A DNA stretch of 64,000 nt from Mesomycoplasma bovoculi M165/69 (GCF_000524555.1 NZ_CP007154.1:682001-746000), one strand, 5' to 3'. Shown: positions 47,240-59,319, numbered from the stretch's first letter. Program-made: numbers and translations. Notes: generated by a model from the letters alone, not told the origin.

Positions 47240-48631
47240 ATGATTGCAAAGATATTTAAGAAATTTTCACTCACAAGTGGTATGATCCTACCAGTATTAT
47301 CACCACTTGTTCTATTTAGTCAACAACTAAATGAAAAACCAATTCAAAACATTAGTTTTGATTTTGATGATTTGGCCAAAAATCTTAATTTTCACAAATT
47401 TGCTAATACTGCAAATAGAGATATCAAAATTGGTGTAATGCTTTATAATTCAACTAAAAATCAAAACCAATTATTATTAGAAAATTTACAAAAAATTTTT
47501 AATTATTTTGTTAGTTCACCTAAAATTATAACAACCAATTTTAGTTCCGAACAAAGCTGAGTGGAAGGTTTAGAAATGTTACACAACCAAAATGTGGAAC
47601 TAATTTTACATCTATACCCTTTGAATTTAGACTTTTTACTAAAGAAAATTAAAATTAAAAATACAACATTTGATTTTAGTGAAATTCTTAATTTTTATAG
47701 CAACACTGATGGAGTAGTGCACTTTTTTGATGCTGATAATCCAGTTGGAAAATCTGTATTTACTCAACTTTCTATTTTAGCAAAAACAGATAACAAACAA
47801 AGGCGAAAACATTCTCCACTAACAATAACAAAGACAATAGATAGTCAAGGGTCTGGCTTAATTGCTCCTCATTTTGTGATTCCAAAATTAAAATACAAAA
47901 TTGAAAACCAATTTAGAAGTGCAAAAATAGAGTATTATCCAGCCATTGTTAGTGGTGCTTTATTTAGCCAATTATTAGCAAATTATAGCTCTTTACAAAA
48001 TTCTAAAACTAATAATCAAAATATTTGAGCAGCACTTTCTTTAAATAGTTTAAACTCTGATAATCAAAATTTTTCTTTTAATGGAATGCATGCTGCAGAA
48101 GGATTTGGTTATATAAATTATGATAAATCTTTGCGTTTTTTAAGTGGGTTAGAACCTAATTCAGAGCGTATATCTCAAGATTATAATGAATCTAAAACTT
48201 TTTCTATGTTTAATATGAGCAAAGGTGACAAATTATCTGCTTTGTTGTTTTTTGCTCCTAAAAATTACAAAAAATTTTTTGATAATACTTCTGAAATAAT
48301 AAAAGAAAAACCAACAACTGGATGACAAAACATTTGAAACCACTTGCAATTTTGAAAACCTTGGTTTCAAAACAAATCAAAAGTAATTAATCAAACAAAG
48401 GAAGAACAAGTACTAAATAATGATTTTAATATTTATTTAGAAGTTTTGAAGGGTTCTTGACAAGTGCTTATGGTTGCAGATTCGCAACTAACAAATTTTG
48501 ATAAAATAAATTTTCAAGCATTTGAAGATGGAGTTTATAGATTGCGTGTTGAATCTAAAAATTTTAATTCAAACTTAAATTATAAATATAGTGTTTTTTG
48601 AACAATTGACAAATTTAATGTTGATGCATAG
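47240..48631 (+). CDS. Exported protein of unknown function
   Basis: 463 residues. The N-terminus (MIAKIFKKFSLTSGMILPVLSPLVLFSQ) looks like a signal or anchor segment without a lipobox Cys. The mature part is rich in Asn, Phe and Ile with many UGA Trp codons (for example NIWNHLQFWKPWFQ), and a conspicuous HAAEGFGYINYDKSLRF segment. I do not recognise the family. Its last 17 bp overlap the end of the convergent ZIP-type gene. Confidence 0.65.
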
Positions 48632-49517
48632 TTAAAAGAATTAATGCACTAACAATCCCCAATGCAAATAAAATCAAGGTGATATGTCAAGATTTAGATG
48701 ATTGGTTTCGCAAATGTATAAATTCAGGAACTAATTCTACAACAACAACAAAAGATAAAATAGCTCCACCACTTGCATTAAATAATGGCAAAATTCAACC
48801 TTGTTGTTGGAAAAATTTATTTGCAAATGCACCAATAACAATAATTGGAACAAGAATTAGTGTAGTTAAAATGTTATAAATAATGGATTTAAAAATAGTT
48901 TGCCCATACTGAACTTGACGATAGTGAACAATCAAAATTTCAATCAACATATGAGCAACAAAAGTACCTATTAAAAATCAATTCACCTTGTCACCAGCAG
49001 TAACTTTGGCAACTAAGGAACCTAAAACAAAACCATCAATACTTCGATGAGAAAGCAATAAAATTATAGCTAATCAAGCTTTTTTTGGGTTATCAACATC
49101 TGAAAAGTTTATGATGTGATCACTATGATCATGACCTTGATGGTTGTTGTGAACTTCACCACCAAAAAAGCGCACAAAAACATATCGAAATACAAAAACA
49201 ACAGCAAGCCCAACAATTGAACCACCACCAATAATTAAACCGAGTGGAACTAAATGATTCATATTAGTTTGTTTTATAGCAAATGCTTCTGCACCTTCAA
49301 AAGATTCGCGCAAAAGCCCAACAGTGGCAACCATAAGAAGTAACCCTGAGCTAAGTGCATATAGATAAATATTACTTGATGGTTTGATTTTTGGCTTAAT
49401 TCAAGCTACTAAAAAAACTAATAAAATTGGTACAGCTAAAATAATAGCTAAAAATGTTCACAAATTAACAAATACATCAAAATAAAAATTTTTACTATGA
49501 TAAATAAATGAGGAGAT
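48615..49517 (-). CDS. ZIP-family metal transporter
   Basis: About 300 residues with eight hydrophobic segments. A His-rich loop (HNNHQGHDHSDH) and the helix pair LLSHRSIDGFVLG ... FVAHMLIEILIVHYR match the ZIP zinc/iron/manganese transporters, where these His and Glu residues line the metal path. The start is uncertain: no ATG, GTG or TTG precedes the first helix in frame after the upstream stop. ATC at 49517, five bases after AGAGGTG, is the best placed candidate; an in-frame TTG lies within the first helix. Confidence 0.7.
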
Positions 49518-49577
49518 AAGAACACCTCTTTCTACTTATAAAAAAATATAAATTCAAAATTATATAATAAAAATTTT

Positions 49578-51104
49578 TTATTTTTTAATAATAAGTGAAT
49601 TTTGATTCATATCAGGATGTTTGTCAAGTCCTAAATAATCTAAAATTGTTGGTGCTATCTGTGCTAAACTACCATTTTCTAATTTCAAATTTTTATCTGT
49701 GGTAATTAACATCACAGGAAATGAAGTGTGTTTTGTAGATGGTTTGTTGTTTTCATCCTCTGTAAGTTCTGCATTCCCATGATCTGCTGTAATAAATAGA
49801 GTATAGCCATTGTCTTCAACTCATTTAACAATTCTTCCAATTTGAGCATCTAAAACTTCACAAGCTTTAATAGTTGATTGTAAATTACCAGTATGACCGA
49901 CCATATCAGGATTTGCAAAGTTCATAATTACCAAATCATATTGGCCGCCTTGTTCAATCAAGGTGTTTGTAATTTCTACAGCTGACATTTGTGGTGCGTC
50001 AGCATATGATTCAACTTTAAGTGAATCCACTAAGATTCTCTTTGCTTTATCAAGTTCTAATTCAACTCCACCATCCATAAAAAATGTAACATGAGCATAT
50101 TTTTGAGTTTCAGCTAATCTGAGTTGAGATAAACCTGCTTCTGAAATAACTCTTCCCAAAGGATAATTAACTTTCATCTCTTCAAAGGCAATATCACAAT
50201 CAATTCCTTCGTACTTCATCATTGATACAAAAACATTGGTTTTTATAGCTTTTTTAGGTTGAAAATCATATAAATTGGTCCCTAAAATTAAATGTGACAA
50301 CTGTCTTGCTCGGTCAGGTCTAAAATTGAAAAAAATCACTGAATTATTGTCAGTCAAAAAATCAGAATTTAGTATTTCAGAATTAATTGCTGGCATAAAA
50401 AATTCATCTGTAATTTGATTAGAATATTGTTCATTTATATAATCTTTTACATTCACAAAAGTTTTAGCACTTTCTCCACAAATAGCTTTATAACCAAGTT
50501 CAACACGATCAAACATTTTATCCCGATCCATTGAATAAAAGCGACCCGCAATACTTGCAATTTTATAACCTGGTTTTTGTGATAATTTTGCTTCTAATTT
50601 TTCTATAGAAGACAAAATTGAACTTGGAGCAACATCACGACCATCACCTAAAACATGAACATTCAATTTTTCCACTCCATATTGAGATGCAAAGTCAATT
50701 AAAGCAAAAAGATGTTCCTCATGTGAGTGCACACCACCTGGCGATAAAAGACCTATAATTTGCAAGGGTGTGTTGGTTTTTATAGAATTTTCAAAAGCTT
50801 TAATAAATTTTTCATTTTTAAAAAATGATTTTGTTTCAAGGGCATTATTGATAATGGAAATTCCAGTATAAACAACAAAACCTGCTCCAATTGTTAAGTG
50901 CCCTACTTCACTATTACCCATTTGACCTGCTGGCAAACCAACAAATTCACCTGATGCTTGAATAAGTGAATTTGGATAATTTGCAAACAAATTATCAAAA
51001 TTAGGTGTTTTGGCTAAAGCAAAACCATTTCCTTGTTTGTCTGCTCTAATTCCAAGGCCATCTATAATTGTTAAAACAACAGTTTTTCTTTGTTTTGTGT
51101 TCAT
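49578..51104 (-). CDS. gpmI: 2,3-bisphosphoglycerate-independent phosphoglycerate mutase
   Basis: 508 residues. LTIIDGLGIR with metal-binding Asp, GQMGNSEVGHLTIGAG with the catalytic Ser, HVLGDGRDV, RDKMFDR and the C-terminal ITADHGNAE metal ligands. Interconverts 3- and 2-phosphoglycerate in glycolysis, using manganese. Last gene of the operon starting at 55697; yneF precedes by 8 bp. Confidence 0.95.
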
Positions 51105-51112
51105 TTTTCTAC

Positions 51113-51403
51113 CTATTTTGCATTTTTCACTGAACGCATTACAGCCCGAACTTGTGCTTCAGATGGTTTTCTTCCCATTTGCATATACATTGCTCTAATC
51201 ATGTTTTCATTGATTGGAGGGTTTTCCTTAATTTGTTTTTCAAACATCTTTTTAGAAACCACTAAAGCAATGATTCCTCCAACAATAAACATAATAATTG
51301 CAACAGCAATAGTGATTCCGATTCAACCACCTAAAGATACACCCCCAGCTGTTGCTGCTATATTATCAACTGTTTGACTTTCGCTTTGTAATAATTTAAT
51401 CAT
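51113..51403 (-). CDS. yneF: YneF family (UPF0154) membrane protein
   Basis: 96 residues. A single transmembrane helix (ITIAVAIIMFIVGGIIALVV) followed by MYMQMGRKPSEAQVRAVMRSV, the hallmark of YneF. Function unknown. AAGGAG spans the preceding rnhC stop. Confidence 0.85.
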
Positions 51404-51405
51404 TT

Positions 51406-52158
51406 TTACTCCTTATTTTTCAAATTTAATTTATCCAAAACTTTTTGAGTGATACTAAAGTGATATTTTACATTGTTATACAAAAAATCTTCACCATGTT
51501 TTTGAATTTCCAAAATACAATAGCTTACTATTTTATCAATTTGATTTGAACCAGCAGGTAATTTAGTTTTTCATTTTTTTTCGCGTCGAAGCATTTTAGA
51601 AGTCAAATGATCTTTTGCAATAATTGAAGCTGCTCCTGCTTGTTTTAGTCACTCATCTGCTTTTTTGGCTAAAATAATTGGATATTTTTTAAGATTTCAA
51701 GGTTTGGTTTTAAATTGATTGTAAATTTTTTGCAGGTAGGCAAAAAATTTCTCCGATGAAACAAAACCATCTATAAAAACTTGACTAATTTTTAAATTTG
51801 AAAAATGATTTTTAGCAAGTTTTTTTAAAATTTTCAAATATAGTATAGCTTTAATTTCATGAGAATTATAACCTTGATTAATTAAATCATTATATTTATC
51901 CATATCCAAACTAATAACTTCAAATATAATTTTTTCCTTTAATTGATTAGCAATTCTACTCAATTTAATTTCATTCAAGATTTTAGAATCAACTATTTGC
52001 TCAATGAGTTCTTGTTCTATTTCTTCAATTTTAAACAAAGTACAACAAACTGTTAAATTAGTAAAATATTCACCAACACCAACTTCATCACATCCAACAA
52101 TATACTTGGATTTATCAATTTTATGTTCAAATTCATAGGTTTTCAAACTATTTTTCAC
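51406..52158 (-). CDS. rnhC: Ribonuclease HIII
   Basis: 250 residues. VGCDEVGVGEYF contains the catalytic Asp-Glu pair, VDSKIL the next conserved segment, VFIDGF the third acidic residue and AAASIIAKD-like GAASIIAKD the fourth motif. Removes RNA from RNA-DNA hybrids. The N-terminal TBP-like domain of longer RNase HIII is short or missing. It overlaps the end of the helicase gene by 11 bp. Confidence 0.85.
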
Positions 52159-55100
52159 TATGTTCCTTAATTTTTTGATAAATTTTTTGAAGAATTAAAT
52201 TTTGATTAATTTTCCAATTAATATAATCAATAACTTCAATAGGATAGTTTTTTGCCTTGATAAAATTGACAGTGTCTTTAAAAATAGCATAATTCATTTC
52301 TGTTGTTTGTTCAAAGTCCGCCAAACAAAAACCAATAATAATTTGATTATTAGTATCCATAACAACAACATCAATTGTTAAGTTACCTATTTTATAATCC
52401 TTTTGAATTGTTAAATTCATAGGTAATTCAGACAATTTTTTAAACAAATTATTCTGAAAGTCTATAAAACGATTGTTTTTAATTTTATACTTTCATTTAT
52501 CATCATCTTTATCCGCATAACTTAATTGTTGTTGTGGTGACAAATCTAAAAATTGTATTCATTGCTTGAACATTTCTAGGTCTTTGGAATTTGAATTATT
52601 TATAATTTCATCTCCTAAAATAGATTTGCAAATAATCATTTTTTCTTTAGCCCTTGAAGTAGCAACATTTAAAGCATGTTTTCCACCTTTTCTTGCTATG
52701 TAAGTTGAGGTTAAAGATGTTGTGGAATCATAAACAACAGACATAATTAACAGATCTGCTTCCTCTCCTTGTATATTTTCAAGATTATTAACAATAAGTG
52801 AACCTTGAGACATAAATTTTTCCAAATCTGGATATGAGTCAAAAATTATTTTTTCAATAACATTTTGCTGAGCAGCATTAAAAGATAATAAAATAATTTT
52901 TTTGTATTTGTCTATATTTTCTTGCGCCAACCTTACAACTAGTTCTGCTTCTTTTGTGTTTACTTGATTGTTTCACTCGCCCCCAACATTAATCACTTCA
53001 ATACTTTTATCAATAGCTTGTTTAAAGTGATCTGCTACTTTTAAATCCGATTCATAAAAGTGCTTAGAATTAAATGTCATCAAAGCAGCGTTTTTAGAAC
53101 GATAGTTTTTATCAAGCAAAACATTGAAGACACCTATAGAATTAACATACTCTAAAAGTGAGTCAATATTGCCAAAAGCATCATCTTCATATTGTTCAGA
53201 AGACTTACTAGTGAATCAACGAACTGGTTGCATTTGTTTTTGATCACCTGCAAATATTTTTATTTTTGCTAAATGCATTAATGGAAAAGCTTCTTCTAAA
53301 AACATTTGTGATGCTTCATCAATAATTAAATAATTAAATTCCTCTTTTTCAAACATAGTTAATTCAGTATCTGGTGTTGTTATTAAAATAGGAAATAAAA
53401 CATTAATAATTTGAAAATGTTTTAGTAAAAATTGTTGAGGTAAAATTTTATTATTTTGTTTTACACTCATTCTAAAATCTTTGTATAGTTGTCTTAAGTT
53501 TGGATCTGAGTTAATTTTGCTAACAATTTTCACAATTTTGCTGCAATGATATATAAATAATTTTTCATCATCATTTACTTGATTAATTTTGGGGAAACTT
53601 AAAGTTAAAAAATCATTAACATCAGATAAATCTGAAACTTCTAAATTTTCAATTTTTTCAAAAATATCACTCAAATTTCCATTGTAATTCTGTAATTTAC
53701 TTAAAATTAAATAAATATCTTTTTCAAGTGTTTTTTTAAAATTTTCTGATATTTTTTCATATCACTTTAATTTTCGTTTAAATATTTGTTCTAAAATTTT
53801 TATCCGAAGTTTTTTAGCTTTTTTTGGCGATTCACTTGGGTTAATACTAATTTTTTTGTTTAATTGAAAAATAATTTCTGCAATATTTAAACTAAATATT
53901 GAATTAGATTGCTTAATTGTCTTGTAAGCTTCGAGTTTTGAGTCTATTAAATTACTGTTTGAAAAAATTTTATTAACAATTCTTATATATTCTTTATCAT
54001 ATTGTGAAAATAAAGTGATAGATTCAATATCTTGCTTATCACTAAACTCTTCAATTCATTGTATGTATTCTTGTATAGGTGCATAAAAGTTTTTGTAATT
54101 TTCACTTTTATCATTAACCACAAACAAGCAAAATAAAGACATTTTTTTCAATCGATTTCTCAAAACAGTTAAGGCGGCTTGTTTTTGAGAACTCACTATG
54201 GCTCTTTGTTTGTTTATAATGATGTTTGTGATAATGTTTGCAATAACTTGAGATTTTCCAGTACCTGGTGGACCTCAAATGATAGTGTTTTGTAATAATG
54301 AAGAGATATGTGCGTAATCTTGAATAAAATTGGTGGGTTGAATTTTAAAAAAACCATCAAAATTATCTGAAAATATAATGTTTTCAACTTTGTTTTTACA
54401 AATATTTTTGTTTATTTCCACTTCAAGTAAATTCTGAATTTCATTGTTATCAATCATTTGTTCTAAAATTTTGTGTTGATAGTTTCCACTAACATTAAAA
54501 AGACCTAAAACAAGCCCTGGTTGAAATTGGATATTACTATCAAAAACTAAATCTGTTGGTATTTTGTGTGTTAATGAAGATGGTATTTTAAAATGTTCAC
54601 TTACTATTTTTTTAAAATTATCAATTAAACGAGCAATTGATAATTCATTAAAATTAAAATCTAAAGAAAAATCTAAACCCATTTTCTTTAAAAAAGCAAT
54701 AATTTTATGATTCAATTTAATTGAACCTTCTGTGATAAGTGTTGGACCTGTTGGTCCAATTATCACATTTGCCTCCTTGACAAAAAGAGGAGCAAAAATC
54801 TTTTTATCTTGTACAATTAGTGATAAGTATGCAAAACCTATATGAATTGGTCAAATATTTTTATTTTTGTTAATATCATCGGCTTTTTTGATAAAACTTT
54901 TTCAACTTGCAAGACTTGTTTGTTTTTTTTTGGTTAATAACTCAATTTGTCCTTGTTTAGTAGTTTCAAAATCTGTTGAAAATTTATTTAGTAAGCCAGA
55001 TGTTCAATCTAACCTCTCTTCTTTAACAAAATCTTCTACTTCTTCATAATTGGAAGCATTTGATAAAAATTTTATAACTTCATCGATATTATAATTTTGT

Positions 55101-55312
55101 AAAGGAACAATAGTAGTCAATTCATTTACAACCTTATCTAAATTTGAAGCACTTAATAACAAAGATAAATCAAAGTAAAATTTATCATCTACTTTAGTAT
55201 AAATTGCAGAATCAGATTTTCGAATATCAATGAGATTTGTTAATAATCGTTCAAACTGTTTTTTCTTCTTTATTGTGTCGTTATCAGTGTTTTCATTATT
55301 AATTATGTTCAT
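52148..55312 (-). CDS. Superfamily 1 (Upf1-like) DNA/RNA helicase
   Basis: 1054 residues joined from several pieces in one frame. WGPPGTGKSQVIANI (motif I), YLIIDEASQMF (II), FAGDQKQMQP (III), LLDKNYRSK (IV), NLENIQGEEADLLIM (V) and LNVATSRAKEKMIIC (VI). A long helical insertion separates motifs I and II; about 340 residues precede motif I, and a short C-terminal domain resembles a nuclease-like fold (IDVVVMDTNNQIIIGF), without a clear catalytic set. Such proteins occur widely in mycoplasmas and their substrate is unclear. Confidence 0.8.
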
Positions 55313-55340
55313 TGTAATCTCTTTTTTTGTTTTTTAAATT

Positions 55341-55697
55341 TTATTTTAAATTGTTTAGGGAGTTAGCAATAAATTTAGATGTTGAACCCACAATTAAACT
55401 AATATTATTGGTTCCAACCACAACTCCAGAAACACCAGGTAAATTTTTTAGTTCATCAATATTTACATTTTCTAATGTGTTTAAAAATATAGTAACTCTG
55501 GAAAAAGTAAATTCAGCTTTTTGTATATTTGTAGCGCCTAACAGCAAACTCACTAACTTGTTAATTTCAAATTTAATGTCTTCTGAATAATTAATAGAAT
55601 TGTTTGGTTTATTGTGCTTTTTTGATAATATTTTTCCAAATTTGCCAAAAGTTAAAAATTGAATAAATTTATAGATAAAATAAGAAAATTTTTTCAT
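55341..55697 (-). CDS. PTS EIIB-like protein lacking the phospho-cysteine
   Basis: 118 residues. After a hydrophobic N-terminus, LVSLLLGATNIQKAEFTFSRVTIFLNT...VNIDELKNLPGVSGVVVGTNNISLIVG aligns with glucose-type EIIB domains (LLGG..NI...C.TRLR...VD...LK..G..GVV..G..VQ.I.G). The phosphorylated Cys is replaced by Thr and the following Thr-Arg-Leu is altered. It is thus probably regulatory or structural instead of catalytic. First gene of the operon leading to gpmI; 28 bp before the helicase. Confidence 0.65.
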   Translation of the reverse strand: MKKFSYFIYKFIQFLTFGKFGKILSKKHNKPNNSINYSEDIKFEINKLVSLLLGATNIQKAEFTFSRVTIFLNTLENVNIDELKNLPGVSGVVVGTNNISLIVGSTSKFIANSLNNLK

Positions 55698-55756
55698 AAT
55701 CTAAATAATTATAAATTATAACTATTATTTGGTACTTATGCTAAAATTATTTAGTT

Positions 55757-56740
55757 ATGGAAGATAGATTAGTTAGTGGAATTACAGCAACTGGAAGATT
55801 GACTCTTGGAAATTTTTTAGGTGCTATTAAACCTTTTTTAAAAATTCAAAATCAACACGAATCATTTATTTTTGTTGCAGATTTACATGCCTTAACAATT
55901 GATATAAATCCTAAAGAACTAAGTGAAAATAGGAAAAGTATTTTTGCAATGTATTTAGCTTGTGGCGTAAATCCTGAAAAAACAAACATTTTTTTTCAAT
56001 CTCAAATTCATGCCCATACTGAACTTTACTGATTACTACAATCAAGAACCACAATAGGTGAATTATCAAGAATGACGCAATTTAAAGATAAAAGTAAAGT
56101 TCAGCAAGAAAATAAAACAGAAAAAGTTCCAACTGGTTTATTAACATATCCTGTTTTAATGGCTGCAGATATTTTGCTTTATAATCCAAAATATGTACCT
56201 GTGGGCGCAGATCAATTGCAACACCTAGAACTAGCAAGAAATATTGCTACTCGTTTTAACAACATATATGGAACAAATTTCAATTTACCACAAGCAATCA
56301 CTGCAAAAGAAACGGCTAAAATTATGTCTTTGACAGAGCCTACAAAAAAAATGTCAAAGTCTACAACTAATTTAAATTCTGCTATTTTCTTGCTTGACGA
56401 CCCTGAAATTGCTTATCAAAAAATACAAAAAGCAATAACGGATTCAGAAAATAAAATTTATTTTGCTGAAGATAAACCAGGCGTTTCTAATTTACTAAAT
56501 ATTTTTATAGGACTTTCTGATTCAACTAAGGAAGAAGCATTAGAGTTTTTTAAAGACAAAAATTACAAATTTTTAAAAGAAAAAGTTGGTGAATTGGTTA
56601 AAGAATTTTTAATTAATTTGCAACAAAAATACTATAAAAATATAGAGAATATAGAAAAAATAGCACAAGAAAGTGCTATTAAAGTTAATAAAATTGCAAA
56701 TGAAAATTTAAATAAAATTAAAACCTTAATGGGACTCTAA
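55757..56740 (+). CDS. trpS: Tryptophanyl-tRNA synthetase
   Basis: 327 residues. ATGRLTLGNFLGAI is the HIGH-type motif and KKMSKST the KMSKS motif; VGADQLQHLELAR is typical. Charges tRNA-Trp, which in this genome must also read UGA. Starts with ATG 55757; thrS begins 1 bp after the stop. Confidence 0.97.
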
Positions 56741-56741
56741 A

Positions 56742-58472
56742 ATGAAATTAAATAAAGAATTAAATATATATGCATCACACTTTTTATCTTATGTAATTTT
56801 AAAAAATTATCCAGAATCTAAATTAGGAATGTGTGATGTAACCGATGAAGGATTTTATTGTGATTTTGAATTTTCACAACCTTTGTCAAATACAGATTTA
56901 CCTAAAATCTTAAAACTATTATTTAAATTAGCTAAAAGTGATTTAGTAATTAAACAAACTAGCAATGAATCACTAAACTTTTCAAATCAAAAGTATAGAC
57001 AAGAATTATTAAATGATGCAAAAGAAAATACAGAAAAAATTAATTTTTTTGGTATTTTCGATCGTAATGAACAAGTATTATTTCAAGACTTTTCAACTTT
57101 TGAAATCACTAATTTTGAAACCAAAAACATTAAACACCTAGAATTATTAAATGTTGGTGGGGTTTATTGAAAATCTGATAGTAAAAACCAACAACTTACA
57201 AGAATTTATGGAACTTGTTGGGATTCCAAGGAAGATCTAGAACAATTTTTAACTATTTTAAAAGATAGAAAAGAACGAGACCATAGAAAAATTGGAAAAG
57301 ACTTAGGAATTTTTACATTTAGTAAATATTTTGGTTTAGGTTTTCCTGTTTGACTGGAAAATGGAATGAAAATCCATAACAAAATCAAGAAAAAAATTTT
57401 ATTTTTAGATAGAAAATATGGATTTAAAGAAGTTTCAACTCCTCACTTTGGTCAGGATTATTTATACAAAATTTCAGGACACCTAGAACATTATAAGGAT
57501 GATATGTTCAATCCGATTCAAATGGAAAATGATAGTTTGTATCCAAGACCAATGACTTGTCCTCACCACATTATTTTATTTGATCAATTAAATGTTAGTT
57601 ATAGACAATTACCATTACGAATTTCAGAACAATCTAGATTATATAGATATGAAAAATCAGGAGCTTTAACAGGTTTAGAACGTGTTCGTTCTATGGAATT
57701 AACAGAGGGTCATATTTTCATTTCTAAAAGTCAAATTTATTCTGAATTTAGTCATCTTTTTAAAATGATTTTTGAAGGTTTAAAGTTATTTGATATTGAA
57801 ATAGATTACATTTCTTTTTCAAAAAGAGATCCAAAAAACAAGGAAAAATTTTTTGACAACGAAGAAATGTGAACTAATGCTGAATCTAGTTTGAAACAAA
57901 TTTTAGATGATAACAAAATTAAATATGTAGAAAAAATTGGTGAAGCTGCCTTTTATGGGCCTAAAATTGACTTTCAAATTAAGACAGTTATGCAAAAAGA
58001 GATCACAGTTTCAACTCTTCAATTAGACTTTTTGTTACCCTCCAAATTTAACATTAGTTTTACTAATGAATTAAACCAAAAAGAAACACCTATTTTAATT
58101 CACAGAGGTTTAATTGGAACATATGAACGCTTTATTTCTGTTCTTTTAGAACAAACTAAAGGTGTTTTACCTTTTTGATTATCACCTAATCAAATATGTG
58201 TAATTCCTGTCACAAATGAACACACAAAATATGCTAAAACTGTTTATCAAAATCTTTTTGATTTAGGTTTTGAAGTTGAATTTGATGATAGAAATGAAAG
58301 AATTTCTAAAAAAATTAGAGATGCTCAAATCCAAAAAGTAAAATACCAAATTATTATTGGAGATGAAGAAATAGCTAAAAACGGAATCACCTATCGTCGA
58401 TATGGGCAAGAACAATCTTTCTTTACAAATTTAGAAGATTTTATTAAACAAGTAGACAAAGAACGTGTATAA
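56742..58472 (+). CDS. thrS: Threonyl-tRNA synthetase with degenerate editing domain
   Basis: 576 residues. No TGS domain: the protein opens directly at the editing domain. Catalytic core intact: [12 protein letters not shown] (motif 2 region), [10 protein letters not shown], and [17 protein letters not shown] (motif 3), then a normal anticodon-binding domain. In the editing domain HxxxH reads I9xxxH13 and the C...H pair expected in DLCRGPH is absent (segment [10 protein letters not shown]). Loss of editing residues in mycoplasma ThrRS, leading to serine mischarging, has been described. The next gene begins inside its 3' end. Confidence 0.95.
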
Positions 58473-58875
58473 AAAAATAACAAAAATTCCTGATTTTGTT
58501 TTTGCTATTTTAACTTTTTTTATACCTATTGCATTATTGTTTATTTTTTTCTCGCCAGATTTTTACAAAAGAGAAATAATAAAATTTGGTTACCTATTTT
58601 TAATTGCTATTTTGTGCTTTATTCTTTCTTTATCTATATCTATTTTATGAATAAAGTTAAAAATTGTGAGTTTTAATTTTGTTTTTTATTACCCTGTTAT
58701 TGATTTTAGTTTTGTATTGATTTTACTCACATATAATTTATCAGGAAATCCTGGCTTATTAGCATTAAGAATTATTTTAGTACTTGCAAGTATATTTTTA
58801 ATTATTCCTTCTTTGATTTTTAAAGAAAAAATAAAAGCCTTAATGATTCAAAAATCATTAAGGCCCAAAAAATAA
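58465..58875 (+). CDS. Four-helix membrane protein, unknown
   Basis: 136 residues from GTG 58465, overlapping the thrS end by 8 bp. Four hydrophobic stretches (FVFAILTFFIPIALLFIFF, YLFLIAILCFILSLSISIL, FVLILLTY, LRIILVLASIFLIIPSLIF) and a basic tail. No family recognised. A perfect terminator-like hairpin (58837-58864) lies inside the last codons. Confidence 0.65.
58837..58864 (-). terminator. ptsH terminator inside the neighbour's 3' end
   Basis: GCCTTAATGATT / AATCATTAAGGC, 12 bp stem with 4-nt loop. On the minus strand it is followed by TTTTATTTTTTC. It lies 23 bp after the ptsH stop but within the coding end of the convergent gene 58465-58875. Confidence 0.7.
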
Positions 58876-58886
58876 GAAATATTTTA

Positions 58887-59156
58887 TTATAACGAAATAA
58901 GTTTTTCTTCTGTCATTAAATCTTTGATTGCTTTAAGAGCTTGTTCTTCATCTTCGCCATTGGCTTCTACACGAAAAATCACACCTTCTTTAATACCTAG
59001 TGCCATAATATTCATAATAGATTTGGCATTTCCAGATTTTTCTCCATTAAAAATTTTAATTTCAGATTTAAATTCAGTGCATATTTTTGCAACTTTAGAT
59101 GCAGGGCGCGCATGAAAACCTAGTGCATCAATTACTTTAGCTTCGAATGATACCAT
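58887..59156 (-). CDS. ptsH: Phosphocarrier protein HPr
   Basis: 89 residues. ALGFHARPA with the phosphorylated His and AKSIMNIMALG with the regulatory Ser site. Carries phosphate from enzyme I to sugar-specific EIIA. The ATG at 59156 (AAAGGATT upstream) is preferred over an upstream ATG at 59213, which would add 19 hydrophobic residues foreign to HPr. Confidence 0.95.
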   Translation of the reverse strand: MVSFEAKVIDALGFHARPASKVAKICTEFKSEIKIFNGEKSGNAKSIMNIMALGIKEGVIFRVEANGEDEEQALKAIKDLMTEEKLISL

Positions 59157-59245
59157 TATAATAATCCTTTTAATTTGCTTTAAAATAAAACTTAAAAAAT
59201 AAAAAAATAGCATATAGCCATTTTTTTTAGGTCAAATTTATGATA

Positions 59246-59319
59246 TGGAGCAAGTGAAGGGAATCGAACCCTCACAATCAGCTTGGAAGGCTGAAGTTCT
59301 GCCATTAAACTACACTTGC
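59246..59319 (-). tRNA. tRNA-Gly (anticodon TCC)
   Basis: 74 nt with encoded CCA. Acceptor GCAAGTG/CACTTGC, anticodon loop CTTCCAA giving TCC, T arm GGTTCGATTCC. It lies about 90 bp upstream of ptsH on the same strand. Confidence 0.95.

Noticed and set aside
59157-59213. 19-residue hydrophobic extension of HPr
   Set aside because: HPr starts at MVSFEAKV; the ribosome site AAAGGA lies inside the supposed extension.
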